40,377 nucleotides of DNA from Bacteroidales bacterium (GTDB taxonomy: Bacteria > Bacteroidota > Bacteroidia > Bacteroidales > F082): NCBI GenBank assembly GCA_028696715.1, contig JAQVGO010000013.1, positions 1 through 40,377 on the forward strand. Direction: 5' to 3'. Below the pieces are notes generated by a model. That model saw nothing but the letters and a program-made list of their open reading frames with translations, was not told the origin of the DNA and did not search any database. This document shows positions 6,884 to 15,916 of the stretch, piece by piece. Position 1 is the stretch's first letter, and each line of letters starts with the position of its first letter. The translations under genes were made by a program, and so were the position numbers.

Positions 6884-9379
6884 TTACTGAACGATATTCA
6901 TAAAATCTGGCTCACTATAATACTTCATGAACTCACGATCCCATTTAGCAGTATTTTTATAATTTTCGTCCTTTTGAATGGCTTTCATCAGATTGGTGTA
7001 CACACCACTTGCATCGTCGGTGCGGGCACTGGCAACTGCCATCAGGTAGAATCCTTCAGCAGTTTCAGGGGCACAACCAAGGGTGTTTTTCGCTGCGCTG
7101 TAGTCTTTGTTCAACAGTTGTGCAAGACCGAGGTTGTAATCGCATTTTTCGCTCTGCATAAGTGAAACAGCTTTTGCATAGTCACCTTTGTAGATATTTA
7201 CAATACCCATATTGTAATTTACGTCTCCACCAAGTGCTTTAGCTTTGTTCAGATGCATTTCTGCTGCTGCAAAATCGCGTTCCATTACAGCAACAACAGC
7301 AAGGTTGTTGTGTACTTCAGCTGATTTATCTGACATCTCTGCTGCTTTCTGCAAGAGGCGTTTGGCTTCTGCCACATTGCCCATTTGCAACTCAACTTCT
7401 GAAGCATTTACTACAGCACGCAAACATTTGGGATGTAAATCCATCGCAGTTGCATAGATAGCTTTGCGTGTATTCAAGTCTTCGGTGAGTGTAGCAGCAT
7501 AAAGCAATTCATTCAATTTGAGGGAAGCAGGATCTGAGACTGCCAATTCAGCCAATTCTGCGTCTGAATGTTTAGGCTCAAAAGTGTTAACATTAATGAT
7601 TGCACGACGGAGCGGAGGAAGAATATCTTCTTCAATTTCAGGATAGATCAAAATCATATTTCTGATTTCCTGCTCACGCTGATCAGCACTAGCTGAACGC
7701 ACTACATTAAGGATAGAGTTTTTATCTTTTATGTCAGAAGCTTCAACAGCACTCATAAATCCATTCCAGTCGGGGCCGTTAGCTGATTCGACAAAAGTGA
7801 TTTCATTAGCCTTATTGAAAGCCAGCTCATCTTTGTGCTTTTTAGCCAATTTGTCAAGTTCTCTTTTAACGAAATCAACAGTGGTTTTAGCACGACGGCC
7901 TGATAATCCCTGGTTAAATGTCTCTTCACCTTCGGGAGAGGCCCAGCCATCGATAGTGATATCTTTCAGTTCCCAACCATTAAGTACATCTGTTGTCATT
8001 CCGGCAAGTGCATCTTTGCTTTCCTGTTTTTTGTTCATTGGAAGGTTCCAATTCAGGTTAGCCAGATTCACCTGGAAATACAAATCTGCTGATTGAGTGA
8101 CAATGGTAACTTTTTCGTAACCATGAGCCATCACACTGTTGTTCAAGTTATCTTCAATACGCTTTGAAGTGTAGATAACACCATCAGCAAGCTTACGTTC
8201 GTCGGCCATGTAATAGTTAGCGTTTTCCATCACCTGTTCGCGTGTTGTGTAAACGGTTCCCTTGTTCGCATAGATCAAAGGAGCAACTACTAATTCGCTT
8301 ACATTCATATCAGGAGTGTAAGGGATCTTACCAGTGTAAGTGAAGCTTCCGCCATTCTGATAGCTGATCAAAGTGCCATCACCACTTACTGATTCTCCCT
8401 TAAAGGTGATGGGTTCAAAGGCTGTAGCACCGCCTTCATAAGTGAGCACAGGTGTAAAGTTCATCACTGCGTCTTTCTTGAAATATTTCGGCGGGAAGTT
8501 TCCTTTGATGGTAACTATTACGCTATCTCCCTTTTCTTCAAGTACTTCAGGAATAACCTGCAATTCAACTTTTCCAAAATCGGAGGCCATGCCTTTGACA
8601 TTTGATTTGCCAAATTTGTAGCGGGCACCAACATTGAAGTAGGAATACACATCGTTCTTCACTTCCATCGCACCTTTCAATACTCCATCAGCATAATCAG
8701 TAGTCATGTAATTATAAGAGTAGTCGCCATAGATATCCCATTTATCACTCACATTGAATGTAACATCAAAGCCAACCGGAACAGTAAGGTCAACATTTCT
8801 TTCGCTAATACCATTTCCAGTACCGCCTGATTTATTGCCTTTATATCCGCTACGGGCCAATACAGCGTCAGTATTCATATCATATGTGATGGCTTTCCAT
8901 TGAGCTTGACCTACACCAAGGTGAAGTCCAAAATCAACCAAACGATCATTATAGCCTGCAAATAAATTGGAGAGATTAATACCAAGATTTAATGATCCGG
9001 CAAAGTAATCGTTATTGAAATACATATCCCGCCCGAAAGGTTCGTCAATGATACCGCTGGAGGATACATTTTCTTTTTCTCCTTGAAAAAATCCTCGTTC
9101 CAGTTTAGCATAAGCATCAAATACAGGAGAAAGCTGACGACCAATTCCCAGGGCACCATTAATGTTTGTTTGACTAAAGTCTGGTGCAAAGCCGTATTTT
9201 GATAAATCGGCATGTGACCAGCTTGGCCCTATTTCGCCCTGAAGGAACCAATAAGGAGAAAAAGATGAGCTGCGTTTAGGCTCTTTTTCATCCTCGGTTT
9301 CCTGGGCAATCATGAACATTGGAAAAGCTACCAAAAGTGCTAATAACAGCAGTTTGGTTCGTAGTAGAAGGTTTTTCAT
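6884..9379 (-). CDS. Outer-membrane beta-barrel protein with OmpA-like domain and C-terminal TPRs
   Basis: An 831-residue protein from the ATG at 9379, which gives a clean signal peptide (Lys/Arg start, Leu-rich core, MFMIAQ cleavage region near 26); the in-frame ATG nine codons earlier would lengthen it without need. Residues about 44-260 alternate aromatic and polar residues and end in VGARYKF, like a small outer-membrane barrel. Residues about 425-600 hold an OmpA-like fold with TIDGWASPEGEETFNQ and LSGRRAKTTVDFV. Residues about 615-800 are TPR-like helices (SAEVHNNLAVVAVMERDFAAAE, cut here). The Asp that binds diaminopimelate in classical OmpA domains is replaced in the ASPEG variant, so peptidoglycan binding is doubtful. 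It probably acts at the outer membrane as a scaffold; the partner is unknown. Single-gene unit with its own promoter and terminator. Confidence 0.8.
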   Translation of the reverse strand: MKNLLLRTKLLLLALLVAFPMFMIAQETEDEKEPKRSSSFSPYWFLQGEIGPSWSHADLSKYGFAPDFSQTNINGALGIGRQLSPVFDAYAKLERGFFQGEKENVSSSGIIDEPFGRDMYFNNDYFAGSLNLGINLSNLFAGYNDRLVDFGLHLGVGQAQWKAITYDMNTDAVLARSGYKGNKSGGTGNGISERNVDLTVPVGFDVTFNVSDKWDIYGDYSYNYMTTDYADGVLKGAMEVKNDVYSYFNVGARYKFGKSNVKGMASDFGKVELQVIPEVLEEKGDSVIVTIKGNFPPKYFKKDAVMNFTPVLTYEGGATAFEPITFKGESVSGDGTLISYQNGGSFTYTGKIPYTPDMNVSELVVAPLIYANKGTVYTTREQVMENANYYMADERKLADGVIYTSKRIEDNLNNSVMAHGYEKVTIVTQSADLYFQVNLANLNWNLPMNKKQESKDALAGMTTDVLNGWELKDITIDGWASPEGEETFNQGLSGRRAKTTVDFVKRELDKLAKKHKDELAFNKANEITFVESANGPDWNGFMSAVEASDIKDKNSILNVVRSASADQREQEIRNMILIYPEIEEDILPPLRRAIINVNTFEPKHSDAELAELAVSDPASLKLNELLYAATLTEDLNTRKAIYATAMDLHPKCLRAVVNASEVELQMGNVAEAKRLLQKAAEMSDKSAEVHNNLAVVAVMERDFAAAEMHLNKAKALGGDVNYNMGIVNIYKGDYAKAVSLMQSEKCDYNLGLAQLLNKDYSAAKNTLGCAPETAEGFYLMAVASARTDDASGVYTNLMKAIQKDENYKNTAKWDREFMKYYSEPDFMNIVQ

Positions 9380-9491
9380 AATGCAATTTTTTAAGTAGTT
9401 AATCAATTTAATAGGATTGTCTTTAATTGCTTTTAGTGTGCAAGATACGATTTTTGTTTTTAGTGTTGCTTTTTTTAAAAATATTTTTGTG

Positions 9492-9521
9492 CAAAATTAG
9501 CAATAAATCACCAAAATGCAA
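9492..9521 (-). promoter_or_regulatory. Promoter of the OmpA/TPR gene
   Basis: Minus strand: TTG at 9521-9519, 19 bases, TAATTTTG at 9499-9492. Transcription would begin near 9486, leaving a leader of about 105 bases that is rich in A and T. Confidence 0.65.
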
Positions 9522-9584
9522 GTCATTACAAAAATTTGAGTTATAAAACTAACAGTTCTTTAAACCTTTATACGGCACCAAACA

Positions 9585-10124
9585 TCAAAGGTTACCAAAT
9601 TGCTCCCATTTTGTGAAATAATGCCATAAAACAATACCTGCACACACTGAGATATTCAAAGAATGTTTGGTTCCTGCCTGTGGAATTTCTATTGCTCCAT
9701 TACACTGACACAGTACAGCATCTCCCACGCCTTCCACCTCATTTCCAAATACTAAGGCTATTTTATCGCTTGATAACTTCATCTCGTTCAATGGAATACT
9801 CTCGTCTGTCTGTTCCACGGCAAACACTTTATAGTCTTCGGTTTTTAAATAACGAATAGCTTCCTCTGTTGTTTTAAAATATTTCCAATCAACTGATTCG
9901 GTTGCGCCCAGAGCTGTTTTATGTATCTCACGGTGTGGCGGGCAAGCAGATATCCCACATAAAAAAACAGCAGAAACACGAAAGGCATCAGCTGTTCGAA
10001 ACACAGAGCCAATGTTGTGAAGCGATCTAATATTATCCAACACTACAATCACCGGCATTTTTTCTGCTCTTTTGTAGTGCTCCTGATCTATCCTACCCAG
10101 CTGATCCAAACTCAGTTGCTTCAT
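9585..10124 (-). CDS. TrmH/SpoU family RNA methyltransferase
   Basis: A 179-residue SPOUT methyltransferase that would transfer a methyl group from SAM to the 2'-hydroxyl of a ribose in tRNA or rRNA. The three family motifs are present: NIRSLHNIGSVFRTADAF near residues 31-48, IALVFGNEVEGV near 123-134, and IEIPQAGTKHSLNISVCAGI near 147-166, which builds the trefoil-knot cofactor site. The chosen ATG at 10124 follows a promoter -7 box by about ten bases; an in-frame start at 10181 would lie upstream of that box and adds residues unlike the family. The exact target nucleotide is not deducible. It is divergent from mutS, about 100 bases apart. Confidence 0.88.
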   Translation of the reverse strand: MKQLSLDQLGRIDQEHYKRAEKMPVIVVLDNIRSLHNIGSVFRTADAFRVSAVFLCGISACPPHREIHKTALGATESVDWKYFKTTEEAIRYLKTEDYKVFAVEQTDESIPLNEMKLSSDKIALVFGNEVEGVGDAVLCQCNGAIEIPQAGTKHSLNISVCAGIVLWHYFTKWEQFGNL

Positions 10125-10134
10125 ACTTTTTATG

Positions 10135-10162
10135 CAAAAATACAATAGAATCCTGAAAACAA
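10135..10162 (-). promoter_or_regulatory. Promoter of the TrmH-family gene
   Basis: Minus strand: TTG at 10162-10160, 17 bases (slightly short), TATTTTTG at 10142-10135. The box ends only ten bases before the start codon, predicting an almost leaderless mRNA. Confidence 0.5.
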
Positions 10163-10196
10163 TCCTGCCAGCACTGCTCAATTAAATACTCTGTTC

Positions 10197-10204
10197 TATC
10201 TTTG
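10197..10204 (+). promoter_or_regulatory. -7 box of mutS
   Basis: TATCTTTG matches TANNTTTG and ends 24 bases before the ATG at 10229. It shows that a possible TTG start at 10202 lies inside the promoter and cannot be used. Confidence 0.5.
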
Positions 10205-10228
10205 TTGGTTCAATCCGATGGAAAAACG

Positions 10229-12847
10229 ATGAGCAAATCAGCCAAATCTGTTGTAGAAACCCCTTTAATGAAGCAATACAATGCCATTAAAGCAAAATAT
10301 CCTGAAGCCCTGTTGCTTTTCAGGGTGGGCGATTTTTATGAAACTTTTGGAGAAGATGCGATCAAAACCTCCGAGATATTAGGTATTGTGCTCACCAAGA
10401 GGGCTAATGGAGCTGCCAGCTCTATCGAACTTGCCGGTTTCCCACATCACTCACTGGATACTTACCTGCCTAAACTAGTAAAAGCCGGGCAAAAAGTTGC
10501 CATCTGCGATCAACTTGAGGACCCAAAACTCGCCAAAAAAATTGTAAAACGAGGAGTAACAGAACTTGTTACGCCTGGCGTGTCATACAATGATAATGTG
10601 CTCTCACAAAAAGAGAATAACTTTTTGGCAGCAGTTCATTTCGACAGCCCGGCAACCGGACTGGCATTTCTGGATATCTCGACAGGTGAATTTTATGTGG
10701 CACAGGGCAATACAGAATATGTTGACAAACTCCTGCAAAGCTTCAACCCCAGCGAAATTGTAATTCAGCGCAACCAACGAAAAAACTTCATCCAGACTTT
10801 TTCTGATCGCTTTTATCTGAGTGTGTTTGACGATTGGGTTTTTACTCCCGATTTTGCCTTTGAAGTGCTCACCCGTCATTTCAAAACCACCTCTCTCAAA
10901 GGCTTTGGCGTTGAGCAATTTCAGCAGGGTGTAATTGCAGCTGGTGCCGCTTTGCATTACCTGCTCGAAACACATCACGACAAAATCGAGCATGTTTCGG
11001 GGCTTTCGCGCATTGATGAAGGTCAATATGTATGGCTGGACAAGTTTACCATTCGAAACCTGGAATTGCTTTCGCCCCTGAACCCAAACGCCAAAACACT
11101 GCTGCATGTGCTCGACAGAACGGTTTCGCCTATGGGTAGCCGGTTGATGCGCAGATGGATTGCCTTACCACTCAAAAACCGTAACCTGATTATTGAACGC
11201 CAGGAAATTGTTGGTTTTTTTCTGGAAGAAGATACCATTGCTAAAAAAATAACAGAAGCCATCAGAGCCTCGGGCGATCTGGAACGTTTGATATCAAAAG
11301 TTTCGCTTGCGAGGGTTAATCCGCGCGAATTGCAACAAGTTGCCAAAGCACTGCAACAAGTGAGCAACATCAAAACAAGCTGTGAGCAAAGTACGCACGA
11401 ATCTCTCTTGAAAATTGCCGAACAGCTCAATCCCTGTCAAATCATTGGTGATCGCATTTTGAAACAACTCACGCAAGAACCTCCGGCTTTACTCTCGAAA
11501 GGAAATATTATTGCCGATGGTGTTTCTGAAAAACTGGATGAATTACGCAAGCTTTCCCGCTCAGGTAAAGATTTCCTGCAACAATTGCAGAAAAGAGAAA
11601 TTGAACAAACCGGAATTTCAAGCCTGAAAGTGGGCTACAACAATGTTTTTGGATATTACCTGGAGGTAACCAATGTGCACAAAAACAAAGTGCCAACCAG
11701 TTGGATTCGAAAACAAACACTCACAGGTTCTGAACGTTACATCACAGAGGAGCTTAAGGAATACGAACAAAAAATCCTGGGTGCCGAAGATCAGATACAA
11801 CAAATTGAACAAGAACTCTATCAGGAGCTCGTTGTAGCTACTGCAGCTTATGTGGCTCCGGTTCAACTGAATGCCAATTTGCTTGCTCACCTGGACTGCT
11901 TGATCAGCTTTGCCAGTGTGGCCAATCAATTCAATTACAACAAACCTGAACTAAATGAAGGCTATGCTATCGACATCAAAGCAGGCCGTCATCCCGTTAT
12001 CGAGCAGCAATTGCCACATGGCGAATCCTATATTCCAAATGATGTTTTTCTGGATCAGAAATCACAGCAGGTGATGATGATCACCGGACCCAATATGTCA
12101 GGTAAATCGGCACTACTCCGGCAAACAGCCTTGATTGTGCTGCTGGCACAAATGGGAAGCTATGTTCCGGCTGATTCAGCTATTTTAGGAATTACAGATA
12201 AAGTATTTACGCGAGTGGGTGCCAGCGATAATATTTCGTCGGGCGAATCAACTTTTATGGTCGAAATGAACGAAACGGCCAGCATTTTGAATAATATTTC
12301 CGGAAGAAGCCTTGTGATCCTGGACGAAATCGGCCGAGGCACCAGCACTTATGATGGCATCAGCATTGCCTGGGCAATCACAGAATATCTCCATGATCAC
12401 CCTTCCTACAGATCTAAAGTGATGTTTGCCACACATTACCACGAACTAAATGAGATGTCGGCCTCATTTCCAAGGATTCGTAATCATCATGTAGCCGTAA
12501 AAGAGATGGGAAACCGCATGATTTTTCTTCGAAAATTGAGAAAAGGCGGCAGCGCACACAGCTTTGGGATTCATGTGGCTGCAATGGCCGGTATGCCCCG
12601 CAAAGTGATTGACAGGGCCAATAAACTTTTGGTGATGCTGGAACAATCTCACTCAGGCGAGGCACTTGAAAAACATAAAAACACCAAACAGCTTGCTGAT
12701 GATTTACAATTGAGTTTTATCCAACTGGATGACCCGCTTCTCCTGCAAATCAAAGATGATATTCTCAATACAAACATCGACACCCTCACACCTGTAGAGG
12801 CCCTTTTGAAACTTCACGAGATTAAGAAACTTCTGGGATCGAAATAG
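10229..12847 (+). CDS. mutS: DNA mismatch repair protein MutS
   Basis: An 872-residue mismatch-recognition ATPase that starts postreplicative repair with MutL. The mismatch-wedge motif is intact (DFYETF at 35-40, containing the Phe-x-Glu pair that contacts the mispair), followed by connector, lever and clamp regions. The ATPase has Walker A GPNMSGKS at 620-627, the MutS signature ASDNISSGESTFMVEM, and Walker B DEIGRGTST starting at D699. A helix-turn-helix dimer region and a C-terminal tail follow, ending LHEIKKLLGSK. Length and motif order match MutS1, not the recombination-related MutS2, which lacks the N-terminal domain. It is divergent from the methyltransferase and has its own -7 box. 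No terminator is obvious in the 31 bases before the convergent esterase gene. Confidence 0.98.
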   Translation: MSKSAKSVVETPLMKQYNAIKAKYPEALLLFRVGDFYETFGEDAIKTSEILGIVLTKRANGAASSIELAGFPHHSLDTYLPKLVKAGQKVAICDQLEDPKLAKKIVKRGVTELVTPGVSYNDNVLSQKENNFLAAVHFDSPATGLAFLDISTGEFYVAQGNTEYVDKLLQSFNPSEIVIQRNQRKNFIQTFSDRFYLSVFDDWVFTPDFAFEVLTRHFKTTSLKGFGVEQFQQGVIAAGAALHYLLETHHDKIEHVSGLSRIDEGQYVWLDKFTIRNLELLSPLNPNAKTLLHVLDRTVSPMGSRLMRRWIALPLKNRNLIIERQEIVGFFLEEDTIAKKITEAIRASGDLERLISKVSLARVNPRELQQVAKALQQVSNIKTSCEQSTHESLLKIAEQLNPCQIIGDRILKQLTQEPPALLSKGNIIADGVSEKLDELRKLSRSGKDFLQQLQKREIEQTGISSLKVGYNNVFGYYLEVTNVHKNKVPTSWIRKQTLTGSERYITEELKEYEQKILGAEDQIQQIEQELYQELVVATAAYVAPVQLNANLLAHLDCLISFASVANQFNYNKPELNEGYAIDIKAGRHPVIEQQLPHGESYIPNDVFLDQKSQQVMMITGPNMSGKSALLRQTALIVLLAQMGSYVPADSAILGITDKVFTRVGASDNISSGESTFMVEMNETASILNNISGRSLVILDEIGRGTSTYDGISIAWAITEYLHDHPSYRSKVMFATHYHELNEMSASFPRIRNHHVAVKEMGNRMIFLRKLRKGGSAHSFGIHVAAMAGMPRKVIDRANKLLVMLEQSHSGEALEKHKNTKQLADDLQLSFIQLDDPLLLQIKDDILNTNIDTLTPVEALLKLHEIKKLLGSK

Positions 12848-12878
12848 ATTCTCTTGTACTGCTGCTTTTGATTTTTTT

Positions 12879-13682
12879 CTAAACCTCTTTGTTCCAGTCG
12901 GGATTGCCAGTAAGAAACCCTGAACTAATCTGATAAAACTGTTCTGCCGCCTCGGCATGAACCCAATGTGAAGCACCTTCGATAGTAATAATTTCGGCCC
13001 TTGGAAAATTGTGTCTGATATGCGGATAATCATCGGGCAAAATATAATCGGATGCACCACCTCTTATAAATAAGGTAGGTTTGGTGAACACTTCTGCTGT
13101 TTGGATGGCATCAAACATCTGATTGAGGTTGGCGGCAATGCCAGAAAGATTAATCCTCCATTCAAGCGTTTTTTTATCCTTCCAGTGAAGATTTTTTAGT
13201 AAAAACTGGCGAATCCGCTCCTGTGGCACTTTTTCGGCTAGTTGTTCTTCGGCTTCGCTTCTGCTTGAAATCATGCTCAGATCAACGGATTGCATGGCCT
13301 CCACGATGGCTCTGTGATAAGGCCTGTCGCCATAAGCTTTGAGGCTGATATCCACAATTTCGAGCTTTTTGACCAGTTCAGGATATTCAATTGCAAAACG
13401 CATGGCTACCTTGCCTCCCATGCTATGTCCAAGTAAAATAGGTTTTTGAAGTTCAAGTTTTTCAACCAATTCAACAAGATCATCGGTCATGGCCAGGTAG
13501 TTAAAAACATCGCTGTGAGGCGATTTGCCGTGGTTGCGTTGATCAGGGATTATCACATCAAATCCTTCAGAAGCAATGCGTTTGCCAAATGTTACCCAAT
13601 TATCTGAGATACCGAACAACCCATGTAAAATGATAAGCGACTGATCTCCGGTATTTCCATACCTTTTAAATGCCAGTTCCAT
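12879..13682 (-). CDS. Alpha/beta-fold hydrolase, YbfF-like esterase
   Basis: A 267-residue single-domain alpha/beta hydrolase. The oxyanion-hole loop is HGLFG at 20-24, the nucleophile elbow GHSMGG places Ser at 87, the acid is probably Asp212 (RGGASDYI) and the base is His239 (EGASHWVH). The DQRNHGKS motif at 47-54 is typical of the YbfF group of bacterial esterases, for which acyl-CoA and short ester hydrolysis have been reported. There is no signal peptide, so it should be cytoplasmic. A complete promoter lies directly upstream, overlapping the end of the transporter gene behind it, so it can be expressed on its own. The natural substrate cannot be inferred. Confidence 0.87.
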   Translation of the reverse strand: MELAFKRYGNTGDQSLIILHGLFGISDNWVTFGKRIASEGFDVIIPDQRNHGKSPHSDVFNYLAMTDDLVELVEKLELQKPILLGHSMGGKVAMRFAIEYPELVKKLEIVDISLKAYGDRPYHRAIVEAMQSVDLSMISSRSEAEEQLAEKVPQERIRQFLLKNLHWKDKKTLEWRINLSGIAANLNQMFDAIQTAEVFTKPTLFIRGGASDYILPDDYPHIRHNFPRAEIITIEGASHWVHAEAAEQFYQISSGFLTGNPDWNKEV

Positions 13683-13701
13683 ATACGACGGTTTAAAGCT
13701 G

Positions 13702-13732
13702 CAAAATTACCGAATAAAACTCAGTCGTCCAA
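13702..13732 (-). promoter_or_regulatory. Promoter of the esterase gene
   Basis: Minus strand: TTG at 13732-13730, 20 bases, TAATTTTG at 13709-13702. The upstream element lies within the last codons of the queuosine-precursor transporter gene, so a separate transcript can start inside that unit. Confidence 0.65.
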
Positions 13733-14452
13733 TCGGAGCTCTGCACCATGACCTTTCAAACCAAAATACCGGCGCAAACCATATACACCCAGGTAAGCAA
13801 AAGGGGTATCAAGCAGGGCGAAAACTACTTTAAAAAGAAAACCGTTCAACAAGAGCATACCGAATAATCTCCATTCAAGAATTTCGAAAATGCTCAACAA
13901 AAACAATACGGTAAAGGTATCCACAAACTGGCTCGTAAAAGTGGAAAGGTTATTGCGCAACCAGAGATGTTTTCCTTTAGTAATTCGTTTCCAAAAATGA
14001 AAAACCTGAACATCCAGAAATTGCGCAAAAAGATAGGCTGCCAACGAAGCTGCAACAGCCAGGTAGGTAAAACTAAAGGCTTTGCTAAACTCCTTATCAC
14101 TTATTGGCGACCATTCCGTAGCTGGCGCAACATCAGAAACAATGATAATCAACAAAGCAAAAAAACTGGCAAAAATCCCTGCAATAACTACCTTATTAGC
14201 TCTTTTCTGTCCGAATACTTCCGAGATAATATCAGTTATTAAAAAGGTGATGGGATAAGCAATTATTCCCACGCTTAATTCAAAATTAAACAGCCCAAGC
14301 GGATTCCAGTGAAAGAATTTCTGGAAGATTAAATTGCTGGTCACCAAGGATGTTACAAACAAAGCCGCCAGGATCAAATAGAGTGTTTCGGCCTTTCGTC
14401 TGTGTTTCGCACTAATGGCATCAGTTTCGGAGGTCGCAGGTAATTCTTGCAT
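13721..14452 (-). CDS. Queuosine precursor transporter (YhhQ/VUT family)
   Basis: A 243-residue membrane protein with about six helices. Family-typical stretches are SNLIFQKFF, IAYPITFLITDIISEVFG and the intramembrane segment FAQFLDVQVFHFWK followed by LWLRNNLSTFTSQFVDT. This is the former DUF165 family; E. coli YhhQ imports the queuosine precursors preQ0 and preQ1 across the inner membrane for tRNA modification. The protein has a short polar N-terminus before the first helix. It lies 89 bases after dtd on the same strand, and both have links to tRNA quality or modification, but no promoter of its own was found, so it may be co-transcribed with dtd. Substrate is inferred from the family only. 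Confidence 0.88.
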   Translation of the reverse strand: MQELPATSETDAISAKHRRKAETLYLILAALFVTSLVTSNLIFQKFFHWNPLGLFNFELSVGIIAYPITFLITDIISEVFGQKRANKVVIAGIFASFFALLIIIVSDVAPATEWSPISDKEFSKAFSFTYLAVAASLAAYLFAQFLDVQVFHFWKRITKGKHLWLRNNLSTFTSQFVDTFTVLFLLSIFEILEWRLFGMLLLNGFLFKVVFALLDTPFAYLGVYGLRRYFGLKGHGAELRLDD

Positions 14453-14541
14453 TCCTAATTGTGTTAGTCTGTAACTTAAAACTTTTGAGCTAAGACAAAT
14501 AACTGGTTGAAATGTTTGATGAGTTCAACCGAAACCAACAT

Positions 14542-14994
14542 TTATTCTTTCTTTGCGGAATCCATTATGATGGTCACAGGGCCATCATTGACAAGACCTA
14601 CCTGCATATAGGCTCCGAACTCGCCTGTAAAAACGCCACAACCAGAAATTTCCTCAAGTTTTTCAACAAAATACTCATACAGTGGCACAGCCTGTTCGGG
14701 ACGGGCAGCTCTGATATAAGAAGGTCGGTTACCTTTTTTGGTGCTTGCATGAAGGGTAAACTGGCTCACGACAATAAAACTACCTCCAACTGTTTGTATG
14801 TCATGATTCATCAGTCCGTTTTCGTCAGCGAATATCCTCAGCCGCGCCAACTTGGCACATAGCCAATCCGCATCCTCATGTGTATCGTTATGCTCAATTC
14901 CAAGCAAAACAACCAAGCCCAATCCTATCGCACTTTTCCTTTTATTTTCAATTGCTACATAAGCCTCATTAACCCGCTGAATGACAACACGCAT
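14542..14994 (-). CDS. dtd: D-aminoacyl-tRNA deacylase
   Basis: A 150-residue DTD enzyme, which hydrolyses D-amino acids (and glycine mischarged on tRNA-Ala) from tRNA to prevent their use in translation. The start [13 protein letters not shown] and the two active-site motifs SQFTLH (77-82) and NDGPVT (136-141, the family's NxGPVT with its cross-subunit cis-Gly-Pro) are intact. The length is the normal one for DTD1, and the enzyme works as a cytoplasmic dimer. A promoter with TTG-N19-TAATTTTA precedes it. It is divergent from pdxJ. Confidence 0.96.
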   Translation of the reverse strand: MRVVIQRVNEAYVAIENKRKSAIGLGLVVLLGIEHNDTHEDADWLCAKLARLRIFADENGLMNHDIQTVGGSFIVVSQFTLHASTKKGNRPSYIRAARPEQAVPLYEYFVEKLEEISGCGVFTGEFGAYMQVGLVNDGPVTIIMDSAKKE

Positions 14995-15022
14995 CCTATA
15001 AAATTATTAGTTTGATTCGTTG

Positions 15023-15052
15023 TAAAATTACGATTATCTCTCAGTTTGTCAA
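15023..15052 (-). promoter_or_regulatory. Promoter of dtd
   Basis: Minus strand: TTG at 15052-15050, 19 bases, TAATTTTA at 15030-15023. The -7 box differs from consensus only in the last base. The leader would be about 20 bases long. Confidence 0.5.
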
Positions 15053-15191
15053 AAACTGTCATTTTTGTTCTATCCCCACAATTAAAAACTCAATCCTCAA
15101 AATCAACCCATTTTATATTACAGATTTAGCGGTGAAATTTTGTAATTTCGCAACCCAAGCAGGCTTTAAAAAACTATTTAAGTCTTTCATT

Positions 15192-15911
15192 ATGACCAAA
15201 CTCAGTGTTAACATCAACAAAATAGCTACACTTCGTAATGCCAGAGGTGGAAACATACCCGATGTACAACAAGCCGCCATTGATTGCGAACAATATGGAG
15301 CTGAGGGCATTACAGTGCATCCACGCCCTGATCAGCGACATATCACCTATCAGGATGTTGAATTGCTCCGGCCACTCATTACAACTGAGTTTAACATTGA
15401 AGGCAATCCTACGCCCGAATTTGTTGATTTAGTTTTAAAACACAAGCCTCATCAGGTTACGCTGGTTCCTGACGATCCTACTCAGCTCACTTCCGATCAT
15501 GGATGGGACACAATCAAATATAAAGCGTTTCTAAAAACCACGATCACCCGTTTTAAGGAGGCTGGAATCAGAACATCCATCTTTGTAGATCCCGATGTAG
15601 AAATGGTAAAACATGCTGTGGATACCGGAACCGATCGCATCGAGCTTTATACCGAATCCTATGCAACTGACTTTTTCGGTGATAGATCAGCAGCCATCAA
15701 GCCATTTGTAAAAGCTGCCGAAGTAGCCAATTCTCTTGGTTTGGGCATCAATGCAGGTCACGACCTCAACCTGGATAACCTTGCCTACTTTGTTCAGCGA
15801 ATTCCAAATGTGCTGGAGGTATCAATAGGTCATGCGTTGATAGCAGATGCTTTGTATTATGGCTTAAACAACACCATACAAATGTATCGTAATCAACTGA
15901 TTAAGCCTTAA
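15192..15911 (+). CDS. pdxJ: Pyridoxine 5'-phosphate synthase
   Basis: A 239-residue TIM-barrel enzyme that condenses 1-deoxy-D-xylulose 5-phosphate with 3-amino-2-oxopropyl phosphate to give pyridoxine 5'-phosphate, the last committed step of the DXP-dependent vitamin B6 route. The start [17 protein letters not shown], the phosphate and active-site stretch [16 protein letters not shown], and the closing [13 protein letters not shown] and [13 protein letters not shown] are PdxJ signatures. I chose the ATG at 15192; an extension to 15012 would add 60 residues with no family match. trmO follows after five bases and is probably co-transcribed. A weak -7 match (TAATTTCG at 15143) lies upstream. 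Confidence 0.96.
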   Translation: MTKLSVNINKIATLRNARGGNIPDVQQAAIDCEQYGAEGITVHPRPDQRHITYQDVELLRPLITTEFNIEGNPTPEFVDLVLKHKPHQVTLVPDDPTQLTSDHGWDTIKYKAFLKTTITRFKEAGIRTSIFVDPDVEMVKHAVDTGTDRIELYTESYATDFFGDRSAAIKPFVKAAEVANSLGLGINAGHDLNLDNLAYFVQRIPNVLEVSIGHALIADALYYGLNNTIQMYRNQLIKP

Positions 15912-15916
15912 TTTCA

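Noticed and set aside
9563-9592. AACCTTT/AAAGGTT inverted repeat at the end of the TrmH-type gene as a terminator
   Set aside because: The stem overlaps the last codons, has a loop of about 16 bases and no T-run follows on the minus strand.
11618-11929. Open frames antisense to mutS, Cys- and Phe-rich
   Set aside because: Composition reflects the reverse of mutS codons; no start signals or domains.
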